Of a stretch of 5,225 nucleotides of DNA, positions 1 through 5,225 are shown piece after piece. Source of the stretch: JAGDVO01 sp964590075 [NCBI: uncultured Aquificales bacterium] (GTDB lineage Bacteria; Thermosulfidibacterota; Thermosulfidibacteria; Thermosulfidibacterales); assembly GCA_964590075.1 (NCBI GenBank), contig CAZPXS010000024.1, positions 1 to 5,225 on the forward strand. Direction: 5' to 3'. The translations under genes were made by a program, and so were the position numbers. The notes under the pieces were generated by a model, which saw only the letters and a list, made by a program, of their open reading frames with translations, did not search any database and had not been told where the DNA came from. How positions within the stretch are numbered: the first letter of the stretch is position 1; each line of letters opens with the position of its first letter.

Positions 1-901
1 ACCGCAGGTATGCCTCTCCAAGATGGTTCATTGCTATGGACTGAAGAAGTAAAGATTGACCTGTCTGAGATACATTAAGAAGATAAGGTGGAGCCGTGTT
101 TAAAGCCTGACTTACAGCAGAGGTAGTCATTCCAGTAGCATAGGCAAGAGCATTAAGAGCCTGATAATTCGCATAGTTGTAAAGCTGATTTATCAGGTAA
201 TTGTATGCACTTGGGCAATTCATAGAACATCCAGCCTTACAAGGAGAACATCCACTGTTAGTCCATTGACACTCCGCATCTGCATAAACCTTTGTAAATC
301 TTGCAGGATGTAAAGAACTCCCCATATAGGTCAAAAGGTTTTGAGAGGTCTGTAAATCCTCAAGGTTGTATGTGCCATCAAGTATGTTGGTATAAACACA
401 GTTGGTTATAAACTGGTTAAAACTCTGATACAGATATGGGTCTGTTATTCTCATGGAAAGTGCAGAATTTACCACACCTACACAGCCAAGCATACCTGTT
501 TTTGAATACCCGCAGTCATTTGGAAGTCCAAAAACTTGGTCAAGGGTCTGGGCTACTGCCTTCTGAACCTGTGAGGTAAAAGCTAAGGGATAGGCTATGG
601 CATAGGGAACCTTCTGAACTACTCTTGACTGATTGTCCTGTATATCATGTAGCTGAACGGTGACCTTTGCCTGCATAAAAAGCGTCCAGACACCTATGGT
701 AAGCACATAAAACTTCAAAATCCTCAAAGGATCTCTCTGTCCATAATCCCCAAAGTATGAAAGTAATACAGCTATAAAGCCTATAAGAATTGTTATTTTC
801 CCCAACATTACCATAAGACCACCGCTGGGGTCAAAAAGCCACGCTATGCCCCGCAGTATATTCTCTAAGACATCTCCATAGCCCCACGCATAAACCGTCA
901 T
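1..901 (-). CDS. traG: TraG, N-terminal part of F-type conjugation mating-pair/pilus assembly protein (partial)
   Basis: The first 300 codons are open on the minus strand and run off the left edge with no stop. TraG of the F family is a large inner-membrane protein: its N-terminal domain is needed for pilus assembly and its C-terminal part for mating-pair stabilisation. Seen here: a short N-terminal helix, hydrophobic segments at about residues 29-50 and 61-76 (probable membrane spans), then a soluble stretch with the TraG_N-like run VQKVPYAIAYPLAF near 95-108 and TLDQVFGLP near 119-127. Cysteines lie at 130, 140, 168, 211, 218, 221, 225 and 229, the last five in a tight cluster. The ATG (899-901) overlaps the traH stop as ATGA. 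There is no strong Shine-Dalgarno (only GGGG about 6 nt upstream), so translational coupling to traH is likely. F TraG is over 900 residues, so most of the gene lies outside the window. Family assignment is from remembered pattern plus the TraH neighbour. Confidence 0.88.
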   Translation of the reverse strand, partial: MTVYAWGYGDVLENILRGIAWLFDPSGGLMVMLGKITILIGFIAVLLSYFGDYGQRDPLRILKFYVLTIGVWTLFMQAKVTVQLHDIQDNQSRVVQKVPYAIAYPLAFTSQVQKAVAQTLDQVFGLPNDCGYSKTGMLGCVGVVNSALSMRITDPYLYQSFNQFITNCVYTNILDGTYNLEDLQTSQNLLTYMGSSLHPARFTKVYADAECQWTNSGCSPCKAGCSMNCPSAYNYLINQLYNYANYQALNALAYATGMTTSAVSQALNTAPPYLLNVSQTGQSLLLQSIAMNHLGEAYLR

Positions 902-2412
902 CGCGCTACCCCAAGCATCTTTGAATACATAAGATTGCCATAGAGATTGTTGTTTGACATCTGAGCCAGTAGCCTTGAGTAAAGATTGTAAGCTACATTG
1001 GCAGTCTGAATAGCTTCCGCAAGCTCCTTCTGATACTTAACAGAAACATCAAAAGTATCTCTGGCTACACGACCTACATTACTAAGGAACATCTCACATG
1101 CTTTCGCATTCTCAGGCTTCTTCTTTACATACGGCTCACTCATACAGGCAGAACCCCACTTCTGCACCCCCCTCATCAAAGCCCTTATATAAGCATTGGC
1201 AAGCTCCGCCGACATGTAAATGTTCATCTTGTTAAATATCACATCCAAAAGCCCCGGATCTACAGAAGCTACATTCACTAAGGTAATCACCGGAGCTGGC
1301 ATACTGGCTAAAAGCAGGTATTCTTCATTTGATAAGGGCTGTCTGGTTACAATTTTCTGCTTTATGCTCTGAGTATATTGTGAAACCCAGTAGCAAAGAG
1401 GAGTAATTTCAATAGTGCTTTGTGCTGACTCCCACTGCCCACTACTTGTATTAAAATTCCAGCTTAGCAGTGGAACCTTAACAACCGCAGGAGCTGTTCC
1501 ACCAAAAGACCCGCAGGCAGGCTGTCCATTCTGACTTGTCAGCCCTATTACATCCTTAACAAAATTTTCCACATGCGTCACAGGTTCTATAAGAACAAAA
1601 CTCCCATCTTGGTTTTGTTTCCCAGATGGAGGCTTTACTCCCACATCACCCACATAAGCCCTTATCAAAAGAGCCAGCTGATTTTGAGAAATCCCAAGAA
1701 GGTTTGCCATAGTAGGAGGCATTTCTTTAACACTCATATCCACAAAACTAAATGGCTCTCTCTTGTTTAGAAGAAGTCCAGCAAGACAATTACCCCCTGG
1801 ACACCACTGAGCTATGGTTTGCCTTGCCTGATCTACTAATCCTGATAAGTTGGTTATGAAATCATTAAAGGTCTTAAAGGCGTCAGATTGTCGCTGAGAA
1901 CCACCGCTTGAATTTGTCCGTCCTAAACTTTTATCTATGATCATCTCACCTACCTTTGTGGCAAAAGCTATTGAGGCACACTTGCTATGTGATATCTGAT
2001 TTATCTGATTAGCTAATGCGGTTAAGTTTTTAAGAAGTTGCTCGCACTGAGGGCATAGAGCATGCAGTGCAAGGTCAAAGGCTATGACAGGTGCGGCACT
2101 CAAAACATTTTGAAGAAACTGTCCTAAGTATTCCATGTTGAAGTAGGAAAAAGCTCCAAAGGTAGCATCTATACCACCACAGCCAGACCTTATAGAAGGT
2201 GGCACTACATTGAAGGGTCTAAAAGTCTCATCCTTTATCCTCCACCTGATACCACCACCATATATGGTAGTCATTTCCTTTCCTTTGACCGTTGTAGGCG
2301 GAGATACCTCTAAAATAGCACTGTCAGTTATTCCAGCATAGGAAGGCATGGTGGTGCCAAAACCTATAATAAGAGCAGAAAAAATTCCTAAGAATTTCCT
2401 CCGCCCAGTCAT
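898..2412 (-). CDS. traH: TraH, F-type conjugative pilus assembly protein
   Basis: TraH is a periplasmic/outer-membrane-associated component of the F-type pilus apparatus, known in F to act with TraF, TraU, TraW and TrbI. This 504-residue protein is slightly longer than F TraH (about 458). It begins with an Arg/Lys-rich n-region and hydrophobic core, with likely signal peptidase cleavage after SYA (about residue 26). The family hallmark follows: PPSIRSGCGGIDATFGAFSY at 71-90, then FDLALHALCPQC near 112-123 and INQISHSKC near 137-145. Ten cysteines (78, 120, 123, 145, 204, 209, 300, 340, 423, 439) suggest several disulfides. The C-terminal part (about 395-490) is helical. The start at 2412 is chosen because it gives the signal peptide and sits 8 nt after a near-consensus -10. 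No Shine-Dalgarno is positioned for it: AGGAAGAAG lies too far upstream and would precede the predicted transcript start. It is the first gene of the minus-strand operon and its TGA overlaps the traG ATG. Confidence 0.95.
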   Translation of the reverse strand: MTGRRKFLGIFSALIIGFGTTMPSYAGITDSAILEVSPPTTVKGKEMTTIYGGGIRWRIKDETFRPFNVVPPSIRSGCGGIDATFGAFSYFNMEYLGQFLQNVLSAAPVIAFDLALHALCPQCEQLLKNLTALANQINQISHSKCASIAFATKVGEMIIDKSLGRTNSSGGSQRQSDAFKTFNDFITNLSGLVDQARQTIAQWCPGGNCLAGLLLNKREPFSFVDMSVKEMPPTMANLLGISQNQLALLIRAYVGDVGVKPPSGKQNQDGSFVLIEPVTHVENFVKDVIGLTSQNGQPACGSFGGTAPAVVKVPLLSWNFNTSSGQWESAQSTIEITPLCYWVSQYTQSIKQKIVTRQPLSNEEYLLLASMPAPVITLVNVASVDPGLLDVIFNKMNIYMSAELANAYIRALMRGVQKWGSACMSEPYVKKKPENAKACEMFLSNVGRVARDTFDVSVKYQKELAEAIQTANVAYNLYSRLLAQMSNNNLYGNLMYSKMLGVAR

Positions 2413-2415
2413 GCT

Positions 2416-2443
2416 TTGAGATTTTACTTCTTCCTGCTATAAT
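2416..2443 (+). promoter_or_regulatory. Sigma70-type promoter for the dsbC-like operon
   Basis: TTGAGA (2416-2421), a 16-bp spacer and a perfect TATAAT (2438-2443) face right. The predicted start at about 2450 is two bases before the ATG at 2452, again a leaderless arrangement. Its -35 shares one base with the -10 of the traH promoter, and its -10 abuts that promoter's -35, so polymerase cannot occupy both at once. Confidence 0.7.
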
Positions 2444-2449
2444 TGTCAA
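2421..2449 (-). promoter_or_regulatory. Near-consensus sigma70 promoter for traH-traG
   Basis: On the minus strand TTGACA (2449-2444) is followed after 17 bp by TAAAAT (2426-2421), an 11 of 12 match to the sigma70 consensus. Counting the last -10 base as -7 puts transcription start at about 2414, two bases before the traH ATG at 2412. The mRNA would be essentially leaderless. The element is fully interleaved with the plus-strand promoter. Confidence 0.75.
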
Positions 2450-2451
2450 TC

Positions 2452-3144
2452 ATGAGGGAAAAACTTCTAATTTTAGGACTTTTAGCCAATGCAAGCTTTG
2501 CTTTAGAATGCAATGAAGCACTCCTTAGAAAGCACCTGCCCTTTATGCCTCAGGATGTCAAGATTGCTAAAGCCCGTGAGGTTTTTGGAATATGTGAGTA
2601 TGTGGTGGAAGACAGGGGGAGTGTTTTTACTCTCTATGCCAGTGAGGATTTTGCCCTTGCGGGTGCCATGTTCTCCAAAGGACAGCCAGTAAGCAGGGAA
2701 AGTGTAGAGGAAGTCCAAAAGGAAAGAATGAAAAACCTTCTTGGGAAGCTTTCTGCTCTCCATGTGGCTGAAATAAAGGGAAGCCAAGACAAGGTTATGT
2801 ATATGATTTCTGATCCTGACTGTCCTTTCTGTGAGGGGGCAAAAAACAAGGTGGTAGAGCTGGCAAAGAAAAATAACTGGACTTTAAGGCTTGTGTGGTT
2901 CCCTCTTCCCATACACCCACAGGCTTATGACAAGGCGGTATCCTTTGTGTGTGAAAAGAGAACATGGGAAGACTATCTTAAAGGTCTTTATGGCACTTCC
3001 AAGTGTGAAGAGGGGATAAAGAAGGTTTCGGAAAGCGTAGATACTCTAAAGCCTTATGTAAGTGGAACTCCTCTTTTTGTTTTTTCGGACGGCACTATTA
3101 TTCAGGGAGCTAACATGAAGGCCTTAGAGGAGAAAATGAAATGA
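2452..3144 (+). CDS. dsbC: DsbC/TrbB-like periplasmic thiol:disulfide interchange protein
   Basis: A probable periplasmic disulfide isomerase of the DsbC family, the type found in F-type conjugation clusters (TrbB in F, DsbC in several integrative elements). From the ATG at 2452 it has 230 residues. MREK, a hydrophobic core and ASFA form a short signal peptide with cleavage near residue 17. Residues about 40-80 resemble the DsbC N-terminal dimerisation domain (VFGICEYVVED, FALAGAMF). The thioredoxin-fold domain has the redox motif CPFC at 124-127 in SDPDCPFC, a second cysteine pair at 167 and 185 matching the structural disulfide of DsbC, and the cis-proline loop GTP at 205-207 followed by LFVFSDGTIIQG. 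An in-frame TTG at 2443 overlaps the -10 box and is unlikely to be the start. No Shine-Dalgarno precedes 2452. It is first in a four-gene operon and overlaps the next gene by ATGA. Likely clients are the cysteine-rich TraH, TraG and TrbC (inference). Confidence 0.9.
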   Translation: MREKLLILGLLANASFALECNEALLRKHLPFMPQDVKIAKAREVFGICEYVVEDRGSVFTLYASEDFALAGAMFSKGQPVSRESVEEVQKERMKNLLGKLSALHVAEIKGSQDKVMYMISDPDCPFCEGAKNKVVELAKKNNWTLRLVWFPLPIHPQAYDKAVSFVCEKRTWEDYLKGLYGTSKCEEGIKKVSESVDTLKPYVSGTPLFVFSDGTIIQGANMKALEEKMK

Positions 3145-3659
3145 TAGCCTTAGATTACTGGTATGTGGGGGATTATCAGTACAAAGACCATGCAATAGCG
3201 TATGTACCTGCGCTGGTGCATGTGCTGGCGGAGGGAAGATACAGGACTTTAAACCCTCAGCAGGAGAAAGAAGAAGTAGTTTCAGCAGGAAGTGGGGAGA
3301 AAAAAGAAGAAAAGAGAAGGGAAAAGGTTTTAGAGGTTTATTTTGACTTTGACAGCTACAGGATAAGTCAGAAAGAAAAAGAAAAGCTCTTAAAGCTTGA
3401 CAGAGAAAAAACTTACTTCCTTGTAGGTCATGCGGACTGGATAGGAAAGGAAGGCTATAATCTCAGGCTTTCACAAAAGAGGGCAAAATCCGTAGAAAAG
3501 TATCTCAATAGTCTTAACCTGAAGGTAGAGGGCATTTCCTTGAGGGGAGAAGAGGAGTGTGGGATAAAGAAAGAGCTTGAGGGTAAGATAAAGATATCCC
3601 AAAAGCTCATAAAAGAACTCCAGCCATGCAGAAAGGTAGAGGTTTTCTCTTCTTTTTAG
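3141..3659 (+). CDS. Small OmpA C-terminal-domain protein, probably peptidoglycan-binding
   Basis: The protein has 172 residues. The C-terminal part (about 64-170) fits the OmpA/MotB peptidoglycan-binding domain: VYFDFDS at 67-72, VGHAD at 95-99, then YNLRLSQKRAKSVEKYL at 106-122 with the conserved N, LS, RA and V positions, and a closing CRKVEV at 163-168. Cysteines 140 and 163 could pair as in the OmpA periplasmic domain. Before it lie a Lys/Glu-rich linker (about 42-63) and an unrecognised 38-residue head rich in Tyr and aliphatic residues. No signal peptide, lipobox or membrane segment is visible, odd for a domain that binds the wall. The start is supported by GAGGAG (3127-3132) 8 nt upstream and by the ATGA overlap with the dsbC-like stop. 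The 3' end overlaps trbC by 34 bases. A role as a wall anchor for the secretion apparatus is inferred from position; I know no standard F tra gene that matches it. Confidence 0.82.
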   Translation: MIALDYWYVGDYQYKDHAIAYVPALVHVLAEGRYRTLNPQQEKEEVVSAGSGEKKEEKRREKVLEVYFDFDSYRISQKEKEKLLKLDREKTYFLVGHADWIGKEGYNLRLSQKRAKSVEKYLNSLNLKVEGISLRGEEECGIKKELEGKIKISQKLIKELQPCRKVEVFSSF

Positions 3660-4354
3660 CCTTCAGCCTTGCCTTTGGGGGAGTAAATGAAGATGTGGAA
3701 AGACTTCAAAAGCAGGTAGAAGAACTTCAAAAGAAGATGAAAGCTCCTCAGGTAAAGGAGCTATCTCCTGAAGAGAAAGAGAAGTTAAGAAAACAGGTAG
3801 AGGATTTAAAGGCAAGGAGTAAAGAGTGGCAGGAAAGGCTTGAGTATAAGGACGGAAGGGTTATCGTAAAGCAGGAAAGGAATAAAGAGAAGAAGACAAA
3901 TCTCTCACAGGGGGAGTTTATCTACATCTTCATGTCCTCTTCCGTGCCAATATCTGTGTGGAAAACCTATGCGAAGAACATAGAAGACTTTGGGCTAACG
4001 GATAAAAGCAGTCTTGTTTTGAGAGGCTGTATAGGTGGATGCAGGTACATAAAGCCTACCCTTGAGTTTATCTCAAAGGTTCTGGAGGTAGACAGAGACA
4101 GGCAGGGGATAAAGGCAGAGGTATGGATAGACCCTTTGCTTTTCAGAAGGTTTAACATACAGAGAGTTCCATGCGTGGTATATGTAAGGGGGCAGGAGCT
4201 GATGGACAATACTTTATCCGCAGGGCTTGAAGAAAACATAAAGACAAAAGGGCAGTATTTTATTTCTTGTGGGGATTGGTCTTTGAAGTATCACTTAGAG
4301 GAGCTTTGTAAAAAGTCAGGAAATCAAAATCTCTGCAGAATAGGAGAGAGCTAA
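3626..4354 (+). CDS. trbC: TrbC, F-type conjugative pilus assembly protein
   Basis: TrbC of F is a periplasmic protein needed for pilus assembly, usually near or fused to TraW. This 242-residue version starts with a signal peptide (MQKGRG plus a Phe/Leu core, cleavage near residue 18). A Glu/Lys/Leu-rich heptad-like stretch at about 22-75 should form a coiled coil. The TrbC_Ftype domain follows at about 97-190: FIYIFMSSSVPISVW, SSLVLRGCIGGCRYIKPTLE, VWIDPLLFRRFNIQRVPCVV, the thioredoxin-like pattern in which the Asp-Pro and Val-Pro pairs are typical. GDWSLKYHLEEL near 216-227 matches the usual C-terminal end. Cysteines are at 135, 139, 183, 215, 228 and 237. The start lies inside the OmpA-like gene, 34 bases before its stop, with no clear Shine-Dalgarno, so coupled translation is likely. 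The stop and next start share one base (TAATG at 4352-4356). Confidence 0.88.
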   Translation: MQKGRGFLFFLAFSLAFGGVNEDVERLQKQVEELQKKMKAPQVKELSPEEKEKLRKQVEDLKARSKEWQERLEYKDGRVIVKQERNKEKKTNLSQGEFIYIFMSSSVPISVWKTYAKNIEDFGLTDKSSLVLRGCIGGCRYIKPTLEFISKVLEVDRDRQGIKAEVWIDPLLFRRFNIQRVPCVVYVRGQELMDNTLSAGLEENIKTKGQYFISCGDWSLKYHLEELCKKSGNQNLCRIGES

Positions 4355-4977
4355 TGCATGAATACCCTGTCTTTTTCTTCTTTGTGCTTTTCTCAGTGGT
4401 CATCTTCCACCACTCTTCTGGTGGGCTTGTTTTTGTTGTTCTTTTCTTTTTCTTAAGCTCTCTCATGGCTGATAAATTCTTCAGTCTCTTTTTAAGGAAG
4501 ATGGAAAATCCTTACCATGACAAGGTCTTTATCCTGCCCCTGAAGATAAAAAATGCCTACGCTTTGGGAAACTCTATCCTCATAGGAAAGGCTCTTCTGC
4601 AGGAAGATGAGAAGACTTTAAAGGCAATTTTACTCCATGAGATGGGACACATAAGGTTCAAAGACTATATGGGGGTGCTTTTGCTTCTTATCTTTTTCAG
4701 GCTTTTTACCGCTCACAAAACAGCAGACTTAGCTCTTATACTCCTGTATTCCTCTCTCTTTGCATGGTTTTACTACCATACAGAAGTCAGAGCTGACCTT
4801 TATGCCTACTCTCACATGAAAGAAGAATACCTTGAAGTGCTTGAAAGGTTTAACTTAAGGTGGAGGCTTAATTACCTCAGGGGCATAGAAGACGGAAAAT
4901 TTCAGGAGTATGCCATTTACGCTTTCCTTGCCTTCCTGTCTGGCTTGTATCTTGGCTGGCTCTATGTTAAGAGTTAG
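4354..4977 (+). CDS. Membrane-embedded M48 (HtpX-like) zinc metalloprotease
   Basis: A 207-residue polytopic membrane protein with a gluzincin active site. HEMGH at 95-99 supplies two zinc-binding His and the catalytic Glu; E144 in EVRADLYAY is the likely third ligand, as in the M48 pattern ExxAD. NAYALGNSILIGKALL at 67-82 matches the substrate-edge strand before the active site in HtpX/Ste24 proteases. Hydrophobic segments lie at about 5-20, 24-39, 106-119, 124-141 and 186-204. It is shorter than HtpX (about 290 residues). AGGAG at 4343-4347 lies 6 nt before the ATG, a good Shine-Dalgarno, and the start shares a base with the trbC stop, so it is part of the operon. F has no obvious counterpart known to me. 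Quality control of membrane apparatus subunits or pilin processing are possible roles, inferred from position only. Family call is firm; specific function is unknown. Confidence 0.88.
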   Translation: MHEYPVFFFFVLFSVVIFHHSSGGLVFVVLFFFLSSLMADKFFSLFLRKMENPYHDKVFILPLKIKNAYALGNSILIGKALLQEDEKTLKAILLHEMGHIRFKDYMGVLLLLIFFRLFTAHKTADLALILLYSSLFAWFYYHTEVRADLYAYSHMKEEYLEVLERFNLRWRLNYLRGIEDGKFQEYAIYAFLAFLSGLYLGWLYVKS

Positions 4978-5020
4978 ATTTTCTCCTGACAAAATAATCA
5001 GGTTGACAAGGTTTAGAATT

Positions 5021-5044
5021 TTTTCTGGGGAATTCCCCAGAAAA
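5021..5044. repeat. Perfect 24-bp palindrome
   Basis: TTTTCTGGGGAA (5021-5032) and its exact reverse complement (5033-5044) meet at an EcoRI-type GAATTC centre. As RNA it would be a CUGGGG/CCCCAG stem with an AAUU loop, extended by U-A pairs. It is preceded by T and followed by A on both strands, so there is no U-tract after the stem and it is not a standard intrinsic terminator. The symmetry would suit a dimeric DNA-binding protein. Confidence 0.85.
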
Positions 5045-5076
5045 GCCTGCCCCTGCTTCTTTTCAGTCCTTGTCTT

Positions 5077-5126
5077 TCAAAGCTTTCCTAAAATCACCAC
5101 TCTCAAAGCTTTGATTTTCAAAGTTT
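5077..5126. repeat. Cluster of TCAAAG repeats with nested palindromes
   Basis: TCAAAGCTTT occurs at 5077-5086 and 5103-5112. The second copy extends to the 12-bp palindrome TCAAAGCTTTGA (5103-5114). A third copy, TCAAAGTTT, is at 5118-5126 and pairs with CTTTGA (5109-5114) as a short inverted repeat. A fourth TCAAAG lies at 5216-5221. The spacing is irregular (26 and 15 bases between starts), so this is neither a CRISPR array nor a regular iteron set. It may be a group of operator sites. Confidence 0.5.
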
Positions 5127-5159
5127 CCACCTTAGTATTCCTAAGGTGGAAGAATTTTT
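5125..5159 (+). terminator. Strong hairpin followed by T-run, possible intrinsic terminator
   Basis: TTCCACCTTAG (5125-5135) and CTAAGGTGGAA (5141-5151) form a perfect 11-bp stem with a TATTC loop. GAA and then TTTTT (5155-5159) follow. This fits a rho-independent terminator for the plus-strand operon, although the stem is only moderately GC-rich and the T-run is short and offset by three bases. The right arm contains AAGGTGG, so the hairpin could instead mask a ribosome binding site for a gene starting at 5158, or act as a DNA operator. Confidence 0.45.
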
Positions 5160-5225
5160 GGACAAAAATATCTCATTCAGGGAAGAGGAAGAGGCGTGTG
5201 CGGATGCTCCTGAAGTCAAAGAGCT
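5158..5225 (+). CDS. Possible start of an unrecognised gene (partial, uncertain)
   Basis: From a TTG at 5158 the frame stays open to the right edge and encodes MDKNISFREEEEACADAPEV and onward, 22 full codons. The acidic content and AGG/GAA/GAG/AAA codons resemble the neighbouring genes. AAGGTGG (5143-5149) lies 8 nt upstream as an imperfect Shine-Dalgarno, with one mismatch to AAGGAGG. The frame is actually open from 5092, so a GTG at 5146 is also possible. A competing start in another frame is ATG at 5204 with AGGAAGAGG (5185-5193) 10 nt before it. Too little is visible to name a product or to be sure that it is a gene. Confidence 0.25.
   Translation, partial: MDKNISFREEEEACADAPEVKE

Larger units (their letters stand above)
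4978..5157. other. Palindrome-rich intergenic region after the operon
   Basis: No convincing gene is seen on either strand between the protease stop and about 5157. The stretch holds a TGACAA direct repeat (4987-4992 and 5004-5009), a perfect 24-bp palindrome, a cluster of TCAAAG repeats and an 11-bp-stem hairpin. The density of symmetry contrasts with the tightly packed genes before it and suggests a control region, a replication or transfer site, or an operon boundary. Confidence 0.6.

Noticed and set aside
1573-1770. 65-residue plus-strand open frame inside traH
   Set aside because: It lies fully antisense to a strongly supported traH, has no ribosome binding site or family resemblance, and looks like a chance frame.
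2443-2451. TTG at 2443 as start of the dsbC-like gene
   Set aside because: It overlaps the last base of the TATAAT box and would lie upstream of the predicted transcript start; ATG at 2452 gives a normal signal peptide.
2503-2912. Two minus-strand open frames of 94 and 92 residues opposite the dsbC-like gene
   Set aside because: They are antisense shadows of a gene with clear catalytic motifs, and their sequences are low in recognisable structure.
3967-4466. Minus-strand open frames of 90 and 68 residues opposite trbC and the protease
   Set aside because: They are antisense to trbC and the protease gene, with no promoter or ribosome binding site visible.
4985-5002. CCTGA / TCAGG inverted repeat just after the protease stop
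   Set aside because: A 5-bp stem with an 8-base loop is expected by chance and has no following T-run.
5003-5008. TTGACA as a promoter -35 after the protease gene
   Set aside because: No acceptable -10 is found 16-18 bp downstream in the TGGGGAATT region.
5077-5126. CRISPR array
   Set aside because: The repeated unit is only 6-10 bases, copies are 15-26 bases apart, and there is no uniform repeat-spacer pattern.
5092-5225. Minus-strand frame entering from the right edge and ending at a TGA near 5118
   Set aside because: Its product is Ser/Leu-rich and looks like the complement of the acidic plus-strand frame; no feature supports it as a gene end.

Overview
The window carries part of an F-type (MPF-F) conjugative type IV secretion locus. 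The coding sequences use Arg almost only as AGA/AGG, make heavy use of Ile ATA, and encode Lys/Glu-rich proteins on purine-rich strands, with very tight gene packing. This would fit a thermophilic bacterium such as a member of the Aquificota. That assignment rests on codon and protein style only, not on a marker gene. Export signals, a DsbC-like isomerase and an OmpA-type peptidoglycan-binding domain point to a diderm cell.

Layout: two divergent operons leave a 39-bp gap (2413-2451). On the minus strand, traH (898-2412) is followed by traG (1-901, running off the left edge), with an ATGA stop/start overlap. On the plus strand, four genes overlap head to tail: a DsbC/TrbB-like periplasmic disulfide isomerase (2452-3144), a small OmpA-C domain protein (3141-3659), TrbC (3626-4354) and a compact membrane M48-type zinc protease (4354-4977). 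The last 248 bases (4978-5225) hold no certain gene. They are dense in palindromes: a perfect 24-bp one, a cluster of TCAAAG repeats, and an 11-bp-stem hairpin that is either the operon terminator or a control element for a possible new gene starting near 5158.

How the genes fit together: TraH, TraG and TrbC are pilus-assembly proteins of the F-type system that act in the periplasm or inner membrane. All three are rich in cysteine here, and the DsbC-like protein beside them is the obvious candidate to form or isomerise their disulfides. The OmpA-C protein could tie the apparatus to peptidoglycan, and the M48 protease could do quality control or maturation of membrane-inserted parts. The roles of these last two are inference from context.

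The most striking feature is the 39-bp divergent gap. It is filled by two overlapping back-to-back sigma70-type promoters. Each places its -10 exactly 8 nt before an ATG with no Shine-Dalgarno sequence, which predicts that both operons start with leaderless (about 2-nt leader) mRNAs.
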